This document shows positions 46,614-58,913 of a stretch of 64,000 bases of DNA, piece after piece. Within the stretch, counting starts at the first letter, position 1; each line of letters starts with the position of its first letter. The notes below the pieces were generated by a model, which had not been told where the DNA came from, did not search any database, and was given only the letters and a program-made list of their open reading frames with translations. The stretch is taken from assembly GCA_029216955.1 (NCBI GenBank), contig JANAVB010004096.1, positions 28,501 through 92,500 on the forward strand, written 5' to 3'. This stretch comes from Iris pallida. Its lineage: Eukaryota > Streptophyta > Magnoliopsida > Asparagales > Iridaceae. A program made the translations under genes and the position numbers.

Positions 46614-48928
46614 TGTCATGCCCCAATTCGTAGAGTCATTTATTCACATATTTTATCTCTTGAAATCGATCATCCTCGCTTGGACGTGATGCCGTACAAG
46701 TCTGGTATTGTACTTGTACAAGGCAAAGATGGTACATAAGTGATAATCTTCAAATATGAACATATCGCAGTGGTAGAAGCAGGCAAATTGAAGTTAATGA
46801 GGACAACCTTTCTTATTGAATAGAAGTACATCACTTTTTTATAGCAGCGAAAATAAAAAGATAACTTGAAGTCACACAGATATATAAAGAACTTTATTCT
46901 CTTTATTGATAATTGAGGAAGAGTATAAGACTTGTATTGAGGTACAATGTTGACAACCAATCTCACTTTACATTGAAAGCCAACTGAATAATGCTATACA
47001 ACTTACATTTGATACTTGGATACATTGGATTACAACTCGATATACCGACTTGGCTTACAACGCACTAGTACAACTGATTACAATGTTCCATACATTATGC
47101 CCTTTATAAACAGAAGACATCATCTTATACAAGGAGAGCTTCTGTTTGCCCAACAAATATTCGATGCCGTAGGACCAATCAAGCCAATCTTCGTGTGTAG
47201 AACTTCCCAAGCCTGAGCACCTGCCCACAAAAATGTGGGTTATCACATCATCTATGTACTGGCAAGCAGAATCCAACCCACTCGCCTAAACCAACACTAA
47301 CTGGTCAATTTTAGCAAGCATTTAACAGAATGATCTTTCTACTTGGGGCCTAGCATCAGTTTACAGTTCATGGGCAATAATCATAGTGAAGCATGTAAAC
47401 ATATTCTTAGCAATATTCATGTGGACACATGATTTTAGCATTCTTGGTGTTATCATGCAAAGGCAACATTGAGGCATCGTTAACATTAACATCTTAAACA
47501 TGTTATGACAATTCTTACTTCAAGCATCAGTTAGCATGTATGTTATGTTGAGCAATGTTCATAGCAATACATCTTTCTAGCATACTGAATTTAACATGTT
47601 AAGCAGGTTCTCATATTGAAAGACTACGCACAGCATCATTTACTTGGCACGTTAAGCACGTAAGTTAAACCAACACATATATTGAGTATATCACTTTTAA
47701 GTAATTTCTTACCGATAGCCAACTCCCTTGTACCTGTATAAAAATACAGGAAAATATGATATACTTACTCTGTCTGCACAAAACATTCGTCAGCATGCAT
47801 CCTGACAACATGGTCGTTGGTGAAACTGTACCATAAATGACTTTCCAACGGGTATTACGATGCACCATTCCAGGGTAGGTTGCAAGCCTAGCCGAATGTC
47901 CCGTAATACCTCGTGCCACCATAGCACAACCAATGTTTCCTCCCGGGTCAAATCAGTCCCGGTGTCCTAGGTACCGTTCGAGGAAACTTACTCAGACTTG
48001 TACAAGTACGTCCATGACCATGCGAATGCGTGTCGACTCGATAACACAAATGCATGGTAAAGCAACTAAAAGTAAGCAGAGCCAACAGTTCAATATCTTA
48101 TCTCAAACCCGAGCCGTGTTCAATGACTAATCATTACCATCATTCTACTTGGTGATCTCCATGATCCCAAGCCTCATCATTCTTCATTCATTGATTCATT
48201 GCTCATTTCTCATAACATTCCTCTCAATGAGGAACCAATAACATTTTATTCATTTCAAAGGGATAAGCAGCTTTATCCTTCGTTTCATTGGGATAATTAT
48301 TATTCATTTTATTGCTTATACAAAACAGGCATCATCTCATTTCTTTACAATAGTTATACAGAGAGTACATGATTCAAGAGTCTCATTCAATTCATTGTGT
48401 TAATAGCATAGCCAGTTCTTTTCTCATGTCTCATTCATGCAGCATCTCGATTATTCAAGTGATTCATTTATTATAATAAAATTAAGCATAAGGGACATTA
48501 TCAATTCATTCTCAGGCATCAAGTTACATTAGCAGTTCGAGTGTGATTCAATCAGCAGTTCAATATTCATGTCTTATTTATTTCAATAATTCTCAACATA
48601 GGTATCTCTATTATTCAGCAACTAAGACAAGGAACATTTAGGGATAATTTATAGCATCACGTTATTCCATTTATTAAGCATGCAGGAATAAGGAGGAAGG
48701 ATGATAGTTCCACTTGCCTGCATAAAAGGGCCTTCTTATTCTGGTTGCACACATTCCCCCAAAGCGTAGCTCCACCAGCGAGCCACGTTCCAATATTTAA
48801 TCCATCTAGCCAGCTCAGAGAGACTGCATCAGTCTCAACTCTCTTGATTTCCAACATAAGTACTGGTCCAACATCCTGATAGCATCTAACAAGCCAACCA
48901 AATGCCTCGTGCGGAGCAGGACATTACA
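46614..48928 (-). repeat. 3' LTR of element G
   Basis: 2315 bp; on the minus strand it starts TGTAATGTCCTGCTCC and ends GAATTGGGGCATGACA. The segment 46614-48233 is matched by 61871-63481. It sits directly in the element D gag gene. The adjoining GGTAT (46609-46613) is the expected target duplication, but the other side is outside the window. Confidence 0.82.
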
Positions 48929-48945
48929 TAATATACCACTCAAAA

Positions 48946-48965
48946 AAGTTTCGTCCTCGAAACTT
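48946..48965 (-). promoter_or_regulatory. Pre-3'-LTR hairpin of element G
   Basis: On the minus strand AAGTTTCG, loop AGGA, CGAAACTT is a perfect 8-bp stem. Seventeen bases (TTTTTGAGTGGTATATTA-like, a degraded polypurine tract) separate it from the LTR start at 48928. Confidence 0.75.
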
Positions 48966-49184
48966 AAGAGAACAACTCATCTTACTAATTCACTTAGTCA
49001 TAACAAGTTACTCATTCAGCTTCAATTTAATATTCATTTCAGCACACTCGGTCATCTCAAAATAGCTATCAAATTGTGCCATTTAAATCCATCACCGATT
49101 CGTTTTGTCTATCTCTTTTTCAATACTTGTAACTTCTCATTGATTTACCAACATTTTCCTTGTATTTCTATCTTGGTTGAAATA

Positions 49185-49380
49185 TATCACTTCGTTTGGA
49201 TCCATACACATATTTCAGGCGTCGCCAAAATAGATATATTTCAACAAAAGTCCGTGCTAGTGCTATAAATTCTTCCCATAATGTTATCTCAGTCGTAACC
49301 TATCACTTCGGCTGGATTCATATACATATTTTAGGCGTCCCCAAAATATGTGTACTTCAGCCAACTTCTATGATAGCGCA
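49185..49380 (-). repeat. Duplicated palindromic motif of element G
   Basis: Two copies, with TATCACTTCG starting at 49185 and 49301 on the plus strand. On the minus strand each reads TGAARTAYA, CATATTTT-like arm, GGGGACGCCT-like centre, AAAATATGT-like arm, GGATCC-like and CGAAGTGATA. The arms can pair. The same motif is duplicated in element A at 4063-4204. Confidence 0.7.
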
Positions 49381-51798
49381 GTTCGATCAGCCACTATATA
49401 ACTCTCTTTCCCCAAATCAGACTTAGCATTCTTTCAATTGACTTATCACTTTATTCACTTCCATAATTACTATCTTCCAGGCCACAACACTTAACATCCG
49501 GTACAACTTAGTTAAGTTCTCTATCCGGGCATAATATTTCTAACATTCGATCAAGGGTCTAATCTTGGAGCCAATCATATCAAGAGTTCACAACATACAA
49601 TCATATTCCTTTCCAAATCCAATAATATTTCTTACCGAGGCAATTCATCTTTTCTACAAGACACAATCCGATATTGCCCACTATCGGTCATCCAAGCCAA
49701 GGGTACAATTCTATGCAACAGTCAAGGTTAACCCAGCTACCCGACTATTGATACCGATCCAATATTCCTGCTATAGGCCGACACATAATCCTCAAGGGTC
49801 AAACATCTCTAAGCTTTATATTGAAGCATACACTTATAGCATATCATTCTTAGGTCATACTCATCACCATCTCTCGTTCAATGTCACAAGGTCATTCTAT
49901 GGATCGCCAACGGCCATTTATTATTCGGTCCAGTCTCAATGGTTAGCTATACCGACAGCTATACATAATCATTCAGGTGACTTCCCTAGAGTGGACGGCT
50001 ACTAGGGTTATACTAGTTTTTTTTCTCAGGGCCAATAAGCCACCGACAGTTCTAAGGAACTCTACCCAAACCTATGGGTATCGACTCAGTCTGAATAACT
50101 AATTGCTATTGTCGGCTATGCCGACAAATTGTAAGTCCTTAACTAGTCGCTAGGGTCAAGTCTATCTATCCAGGGTCTTCCTCAAGAAAATAATTCCCAT
50201 AGAGGCTCATTCTTAGACTTATCCAATGATCGACTAAGATCGATCTAACAACATTACGGTCAATTCTCAACACGACATACGATTTTTATCGTTCTAATAA
50301 TCCAACAAGTAAATTCCCAACGATGTAATTTCTATTTGAATTCCTTTGTACCCACATAAACCCAGAAGCCAAGGTTAACTATTCAAGGGTCATCGATTTC
50401 GATAGTCTTAACATAACTATGGAATCATATTATTTGATCTATACGACAGAGTCACACCCCTAAGTCATAAGCCAATAATCTATATCCCAACCGACGACCA
50501 ACTATACCTCACACCATCTACCGACACTATCCAACATATTTTGTGATTATAAATCTCATTCATTTCCTAGCCATCAAAATCTCATAAGGACATTCTTAAA
50601 TCTCATGCAGCAAGGGTCGAGTAGTTCATTCCAATCAATCTGACAATTCATGCATCAATTAACTATTCTCTATGCAACACAAATATTCAGGGTTGCTACT
50701 TGTTACTTTTCTAATCCTATTAAATTCCTCAGCATACATGCACATAGGCAACGACTATCCTTTGGTGATCTAGATGGGTTAACATCTATTACATCTTAGG
50801 GTCAAGGCACAAATCTCTAATATTCCTTTGGTTCACCGACAATATTTCTAAAACTTTCAGCTACGCAACCAACTTTGTATTAGCCATATTTGATTTGCAT
50901 CCAACCAATCGAAATCAACATTCAGGTATTCTAAGCCACAACATTCTCTAGCCAAATCCATTTACCCATAGCATACTAACTGTCTTACTAGTCTGACTCA
51001 TCACTCGACTAAACAATTTCTAACCAAGCCACCGATTATAATTTTTGACAATCTCGCTACCCAATATAACATCACCGACAAGGGACACTCGAGTCATCTA
51101 GCAACAATATATGACTCCCAGCTATGTCTCGGCACTACCCAGTACCCACAGATAGTCTCATTGCTATCCTATGGAAAGGGCCAACAAACATCTCGTTCTG
51201 AGGTGGTAAAGGCAATATACCACTCAGAAACGAAGCCATCCTTAAACGATACCAATCCCATTCTATTCTGGACATTCATGATCTATGATGGTCACAACAC
51301 TTAGCCAACATCTCGGGGTCTCAATATCACAAGCCAACATTCTTAGGGTCTTAAAAGCACTAGCCAGTACATATGAGTCAACTCACCAGTTCTGTTGAGC
51401 TCATCCATCAATTACCCCATTCACAATTCATTTACAACATCACATACAATCTCAACTTGTTACAGCATACATAGCCACTTTTTTTTATTCCCAACATTCA
51501 CAACATAGCATATTATGGCAACGAGTCATTGTTGGGTTATTTGTGTCCAAACCAACAACAATCATTTATTCAGGGGCATCATAATATATATAGACTTATT
51601 GTATGGAACATCCAGTGAGCAGCCAAGAGGGCCAATGGACTTTTAGACACAAACAGAATAGGATGATTGAAGAACAACGACAGCATAATCGTAGAAGCCA
51701 TCTTTGATTTAATCTCGGAAACAACGTTGAGTGATCGCGGAAGCAACTTTGGTTAATCGTCGATGCAAGTTTGATTTGAAATGAATCAAAGAAGAGAC

Positions 51799-54716
51799 TG
51801 TAAAACCCCTTATAATTTAAAGGAATATTTAAATTATTTTTGGATTTTATTTAATTCTAATTTATTTTTACCTTATTTATATTATATAAAAGGACTATAG
51901 CCATGGTTGAGTTTGAATATGCAAGACGACTAGAAAGTATGGCATGCCTAGCATAGTTGGGTGCTTTAACTAGTATGCTAGAGATGTTAAGAATGCCATG
52001 GTCATATTATAATCTCTTGCATGTTAACCATTCAAATTATGGTAAAAGTTATATTTTTATTTAATTAATTAGTTAAGAAAGCTTTTATGACTTTTTAGGA
52101 GACCCGGTTGCAACAAACCTTCCCAAACCTCTTCCAAGCCAAACTCAATCCTATGTCGGCATATTGGGCATTAATAAATATTAATAATTATATTTATTTA
52201 TATTTAATTTAGATTTTGTAGTGTAATTACATAGATAGAATTAAATAGTTCTATATTAGGAAACTCCTTTTTAAATCCTCAATCCAATCAACTTGCCAAC
52301 TCACCAAACAACCAAATCATGCCAAGTGGACCCCCACCATGATAATTTTGGCCAAGAAACCCCCCCATGGCCGAATGCATCAAATTAAATAGGATTTAAA
52401 TCCTAGATTGCTTAAAATTTATTTAAGGATACGTTTAAATATACCAACTTATCCCAAATCTTAACCAAATCTAAATCTTTCTCTCCCTCACCTTTGGCCG
52501 ACCAAAACCCATCTCCCTTTCCATAATTTTGGCAGCAACAAACTCCTATAGCCTCCATACATCATCTCCTCCATTGCACATCTCTCTATCCTTCACAAAA
52601 ACTCATCTCCTCCACCATACATCCTCGAAATCTCTCAAAACAAACCCTAAAAACTCCATCTCTCCCATCCAATCCTCTATATCCATTATCAACTCTCCCA
52701 TACTCACCAAGAGAGGATTAGCAAGTGAGGATAGCGGAAAAGATTGGAGCTTTGGTGAAGAGAAGTCATCATCACCCTTTCTAACAAGGATCTTTGGTAA
52801 GAACCCTAATCTTTTCTTCTAAAAATATTTGCTAAAATTCTGTAGAAAATATGTTATTAATTCTATAGAAATCATATATTGATGGATTTTTTAGGTATAA
52901 TCATCCATAAAGATTTCATAAAATATAGGCATAATATTCATGTGTCGGTAGGATCAAAATTAACCCCATTGTAAAGAAACTTTGAGTTTTTGGTGGCTAT
53001 TTTCGAAATTAAATTTTATGTGTGTTCATATACAAAAATTAGGTTTTTTAAGTAATTTTCCACAGCTTTAGCAACTCAAATCTGGTCGAGAAAATTGTAG
53101 GTCAAAACTAGCTAATTTTGGGTAACCGGCTGACCTAGAATGTCCCAAACTTGTAGTATAACTCAACCCTTATACCTCTGATAATATTCTATGAAATAAA
53201 TTATTTTATTTCTATTTAAAATATATTTTTGGTTATTTTAGCAATTTTGAGTCATTAACTATGTTCCGGGCGAGTTTCGGGTAGAATAGCGGACTTATTA
53301 ATCAACTAGTCATAAAATGTCCTTAGAAATATTAATTCTGAAATTTCAGAGATAAATCTGTAGAAAATTAGTTTAAATATTATTTTTTATGATTTTTATA
53401 TGATTTTTAAGTATGTTATTGAATTAGGGGCATAACCGACTAATTAAAAGTTAAAAACCCTAAAATTGTGTTTCGATGTCTCGTGGAACCTGTGTGTCAT
53501 TGTATGGATCTAAATTATTCCACGAGAGATTGAATATAATTCTAACACATTATTTTGACTAATTAAGTCGTATCGTAAGTTTCATAAGTAGTGACTTAAT
53601 TTAGTTAATTAATTATCTAGGAACGTCAGGTTCCGGAGGCGTGGACGCGGGAGCGGCATTTCATATTACAGCACGAAATCAGGAAAGATACATTGCCATA
53701 TTTACTGCTTACATTTAGTTGCATTTTATTTCAGTTATTGTATCTATATTCCTTATTTATTATTTTTTCTTGCATGTGGGCCTAGAGTTAAGTGACTACC
53801 GTCAATAGAGTGCATGTCATTAACTTGTCACGATTATATCACGAGTTGTGTGTGAGTTATGAGTATCATGTAGTGGTCACTTGCGTGTTGGCTGATCATC
53901 CGTGCACATGCGTAGGAATAACTGTCAATAAATGCATGTTAGAAGACTTGTCAGTTATTGAATATAAACCGTGTTGTAAAATCGACACGTGTTGGTGTGT
54001 CGTGGTTACGATGCATGTATGATATCATTAGAGGGAGGGGACAGCTACTAGCGTAGGGGCTACATTTACTTTTTACACATTTATGGGTGATAGTGACTCG
54101 GATGAGCGCTACTTGCTACCCGGCCGAAAGTGTCTCGGATGAGCGCTACTTGACGGCCACTCTTTATTAATTGCTTGCGTGAATCCGTTATAGTCCCTGC
54201 GTAGAACGTTGTCCTTAAAGTGCATATCACATAGATGGTTAGGTACCCTATTGTGTTATAGTTTATAGTAATTTTTTTACTTATGCAGTTACATGGCATG
54301 TTCCTCCTGTATCTTGTTACGTCCCTCTGAGGACCTGGTTATCTCTCTAGGTGTGTGCTTTGTGATATTGCAGGTGTTCTAGTCGAGGTCGCGATCTTCT
54401 CTATTTATTCGAAGATGATGTGTCTTGGATCTTTCTTTGCTACTCCCGTCAAATCCTTTCTGTTTCCATGTATATTTTCCTTACTTATTGGTAGTAGATT
54501 TGTCTCCGCCCAATGTAATTTACAAAGACTTATTACAGTTGATTATATGATATCTTTTATTCTTCATTTGTGGATGAGATTAGATTACTCTTGGTTTACT
54601 GCATTTTACAGCTTATGTATACATACGAGTTTCCATATATTGGAGTAGACTTCGTATGTATACAGCTGGCATGGATACGTACCTAGTCCTAAGTATTTGG
54701 GGACTGGGGCATTATA
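51799..54716 (+). repeat. 5' LTR of element B
   Basis: 2918 bp, aligned end to end with the LTR at 58914. I counted about five differences in the first 120 bases. A TATATAAAAGG sequence lies at 51883-51893 and is one base different in the other LTR; it is a possible but unproven core promoter. The last bases ATTATA replace GTTACA, consistent with C-to-T decay. Confidence 0.92.
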
Positions 54717-54734
54717 TGTTTTTTTTGGTGGCCC

Positions 54735-54789
54735 ATACAGGTCAAGTTTGTCACATCAGTTATGCTACTGTACCGATGTGAACCTGCAT
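54735..54789 (+). promoter_or_regulatory. Post-LTR hairpin of element B
   Basis: Outer stem ATACAGG (54735-54741) with CCTGCAT (54783-54789), one A-C mismatch. The perfect inner stem is CACATC (54752-54757) with GATGTG (54775-54780), extended by GT/AC past one mismatch. It begins 18 bases after the LTR end. The inner stem is unlike that of element A in sequence but pairs at the same position. Confidence 0.6.
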
Positions 54790-57700
54790 ATAGGATTAGG
54801 ATATAGGAACCTCATCCACAAGCTTGACTTCCTCCCTCAATTCTAAATCTCGAACTCTCATCCGATTATCTTAATTTCCTTCTGCTTGATTCCTTTCACT
54901 ACAAATCTTATCTTTTTTTGTATTGAATAGGGAGGTTAGGAGATAACTCATATGAGTACACGTGTCATATTCCTCAATTACTCCATTAGTTGACTTCATA
55001 AGGTGAGTAGTATGACTACAACCTACCACCAGTATCCTTTTAACCTAGTATTAAAGTGTAACAGAGTGATAATGAATACATGCTAGTGTAGGAGAGATGT
55101 TTACCTAGAATATAGAGATTCCGTAGCCCATATCCATTGGTCAACTAAGGCCTGATACAAGAACCAGTAGGACGACTGTATACGCAAGCACACCGGATAA
55201 GACTTAGATCCTTGTGAAACTCGAACTATTTATTACTGCTTTCAACGTATTCTCCTGTACTTATACTTTAAACTACCATGAATAACGACGCTATTTATAG
55301 CCTAGTTTTGCAAGCTTATTCTTTGTCGAGCTTGTTCAGGACATATGTATACTGGGGACGCCCATAAGCATATTGTCAAATTAGAATCAATGTATTATGG
55401 TCTGATCAACCATAGTGCACTTGGTTCGCTCTTCATATGATTATCCCACGTGGATTGAGATATAGAGGTATCTAGGATCTCATCCGCGACTACATTGACA
55501 ATTCCTCTTGAATTACACATTCGCCTTTGAATTACGTAATTGTATTCAATGACATCTTTCTTGTACTCTTTATTGCTTTTGTCTTTCACTGATTGGAAAG
55601 ACGAACGCTCGTATTTGATAGATAAATACAGAGTATCCACATGTCCATGGTAGTTATATGCACAAGTATAGCAACCATCGGCCAAGCCATATAACTACAA
55701 CCTTGCCTAAAGTTGCTCGTCCTTCTCTCGACCCTAATAGTAATATCGTGAACTTCTAGTCATTTGAGCTTGAAAGATGAGTAAGATCTTATCCTTGGGT
55801 AAACCATAAACCTATGAGACCATCTAATCTCTAGGAATCATTTATTGTGAGTCTCCAAATATTCATCTTGATTCTTGGCTTAACTAGCAACCCGTATGCC
55901 TTAACTCAAACCTTACTTGACTAGGCCCCCACAGTTTAGACAGAGAAGAATAGACCAAAACAAGGACAAGCATTACAAGGACCATGGTAGACACCCATTC
56001 TAAAATTAGAGATTCAGCAGATGTTACTCTAGGTACAAAATTCTATTATCAAAGAAGTGACATAATATTAGAACAACACATTCACCAGCTTAGCCAAAAT
56101 TTGTAGCATGACGCCCCATCATTATGTTGTATTAGTAATCAACAAGTGATTCATGAGCACTACATTTAGTACCTCTAGAAAGCTTGTTACTATAGTCTAG
56201 CAGGTTTAACACAAATAGAAATTCATGACTTAGTAGTTAGGGATCTTTTACATGACGTGCTTTAGGCTTTGTTATTCCACCGATAGACTCTCGTATACCA
56301 TGGACAAGCGGGTCATTCCATTTTATCGACTCAGGTACCACTGTACGCGATCATTTCTATTTATTAGGACTCGGGGTACAATCCTCGGAACTAATTCACA
56401 ACTACCCTATCATGTTATCGATCACATCGTGACTTATTATTACCAAAGGTCAAGGTACGATGTCGCAACTCAAATATTCCTACCCTTATTATTCCTGAAA
56501 CCATGTCCTAGTCTCTAGAGTGAATAGATTGTAAGCCATTCTTACTTTTAAGAATTTGGGGATCACCGATTGATTGAGGTAAATTGTTTCTCATTAGGAT
56601 GATAAATGAGTGACTCGTGAACTCCCACTTTCTTTTTAGATCTTTTGGTGTCCCTTAACGTGACTTTGATATTTGAAGTATAATACTAGTTGTTACCTTC
56701 CAACAAAATTTATATGCAAAACTTAAACAAGTCCACCTTCAAGTAGACATATCATGTCCCATACAAACACATCTCCTTGGACTCTATTATTATGATACGA
56801 CTTTCAGGTCAAAAGGGACTAGCGATAACCCTTACCATAACACCGATGTACTTTCGGACTGCAGTTAGAGATCCAACCTTGACTCAAATATTTTGGCCCA
56901 ATATATTGTTGTGATCTAATCGAAGCCCTCTACGCACATGCCACTAGTGTGCCACTCAATAGAGGCCTTGTGTGCTACTTAAACACAAAAGTCATGGAAG
57001 GCACATCTCATGACTTACAGAACCTATTCTACCAACCCGATGGAAAATTTGCCCAACCACTTGACTTTGAACCTATTCTACATTACCCTAACCTAATAGG
57101 GATGGTTTAAAATTCTACAAAATTTTGTCCAGCCACTATAGATTAAAATCTAAAGTTCATGCAGTCAAAGATTGAAGTCCAATTAGGGAACCTATTGAGA
57201 CTCAGTTAAACCCATCATAGCCTATCGCCATATTGGGACTATAAAACCAAACATGATGAATAGGCCCTCACTCCTATTATGTAGGTCCCACCTCTCAGCT
57301 CACTAATTCTCCTTTCATAGATTTCGTAACTGCATCTCTTCGTAGCCTATGTTATGCATCTCTCGGTACCAACTTGCTTTCGGATTTACTTGACCAAGAC
57401 CTCTCATACAGTCTTGACCAAACATAATTAATATATGGGCCATATTAAATAAATAATACCTAGACTTTCTATAGAGTCTGTGACTATGATTGGAAATAAC
57501 TCATACTTCCTATAACTCCTTGAAATTTGACCTTCTTAGACGCCCTATTACTATGCTTTCCCCGATTAACCAACTTTTATAAGTTGGCTAGAACATTGAA
57601 CTTATTATACTCTACCTCTCAGAATGGGATTACAATCATCACTGTTCTTCCGTCTGTATGGAATTTATGAAACGATCTTTTATTTTGCATTTTATATCCC

Positions 57701-58877
57701 TTTGCTCGTGCGTTTAGATAACTATGATAACAGATTTCAACCTAAATTCTTCAACTCAATTATAGAATCATTTTTGTTTAAATCAATAGCAATTTTTTTT
57801 TGAGGCAAATAGATCTCAAGCCTCTCTAAGGAACATAAGATTTTGGAATTAACAAGTGGATGGAAATGATTGGTTCCAATTAGACTAATAATTCAATGGT
57901 TTATAACGTCGACCCATATTCGTATCATGTGATACCCTCGACCGTGATTTTGATAATTGAAGCACAACGCTAGCCTTTTCCTTTCGACAAAGTTTATACT
58001 CACGAACTAGACTAGTCATGCTACTCACATGACATACATGTCCCACACAAACGAACTTTCCAGTGCTCCATTTAAAAATTACACCACGTGTATGACACAT
58101 TGTTTCCTCAAAACAAACCATAGAGACCCAAATTTGACCTATTCGATTTCACCCATGCAAATATCGACCCATTCCCTTAACTAAATTGAATACTCAAGAT
58201 CTATGCAAGACGCACACCTATGATATATGCCTTCCAACAAGCAAGCGCATGCCTCCTACACAACACCAAATATCAGCCTGCACATATTAGTCGTTTTGAC
58301 TTAGAGTTTTCAAAACACTTGCCTAATCATATTCTATATCCTGGGTTCTTTAATTATCATCGATTCTCATCACTTGGCCATAAATTTTTCTTTCCTAAGT
58401 TTTTAAGCTCACTTCTTAGTTTCCTATGTTAGACATAGAACTAATCCTTCTGAACCGACACACCTTAGTATATTCCAACAAGAGGTCACTACCAGCTTGT
58501 CAGAAGCATGATCCCTAGAGTGACAATGTTTGGTTGTAGTAACTTTCTTATAGTTGTTATTGACCAAGAACGTTATGGTGTTATCGAGGCTCACTTAGAA
58601 TCCAAGACTGCGGTCAGAAGTGTCCATTATTCTCGTGCCCCTCCCTAGAAGTTGTCCTCGTCAAAGTCTTGTAATAACGACGATCTTTACGGGTGACCAA
58701 CTTCTATAAGTTGGGTAGAGTCTGGACGGAAGCATACCCCATCTTGTAGAATATGAGGTCAATTGGGATCCCTTTGACAACCACCCCCTCCATCCTTTCA
58801 AAAATTGAACTAAGATTTGACGTACCTACTCTCCCTCTGTACAAAATCTCGCAATTCTTGATATTATGATTATTTTT

Positions 58878-58913
58878 AATTTCGAGAACGAAATTGTCAT
58901 AAGTTGGGTAGGA
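58878..58913 (+). promoter_or_regulatory. Pre-3'-LTR hairpin and polypurine tract of element B
   Basis: AATTTCG (58878-58884), loop AGAA, CGAAATT (58889-58895) is a perfect 7-bp stem. The tract AAGTTGGGTAGGA then leads straight into the 3' LTR at 58914. Confidence 0.8.

Larger units (their letters stand above)
48929..51798 (-). other. Noncoding internal region of element G
   Basis: Lies between the 3' LTR and the inserted element B; it resumes beyond B at 61834. No gag or pol motif is readable on either strand in 2.9 kb, so G is non-autonomous or completely decayed. Two features stand out: the hairpin next to the 3' LTR and a duplicated palindromic motif (49185-49380). The segment TGAGTGGTATATT next to the 3' LTR recurs on the minus strand near 51210, suggesting an internal rearrangement. 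Confidence 0.6.
54717..58913 (+). other. Noncoding internal region of element B
   Basis: About 4.2 kb with stops in all frames and no recognised gag, protease, RT, integrase or RNase H motif. The first 1.7 kb is shared with element A. The ends are marked by two hairpins (54735-54789 and 58878-58895). Plus-strand 57570-57590 and 58700-58725 share an ACCAACTTYTATAAGTTGG-type palindrome. Confidence 0.7.

Noticed and set aside
52529..52822. 97-codon open frame present in both LTRs of element B (also 59691-59939), ending next to a GTAAGA splice-donor-like site
   Set aside because: The longer form opens at TTG, not ATG, and its first part is out of frame in the second LTR because of a 1-base indel. 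Presence in both copies follows from LTR identity, not coding selection. No domain recognised.
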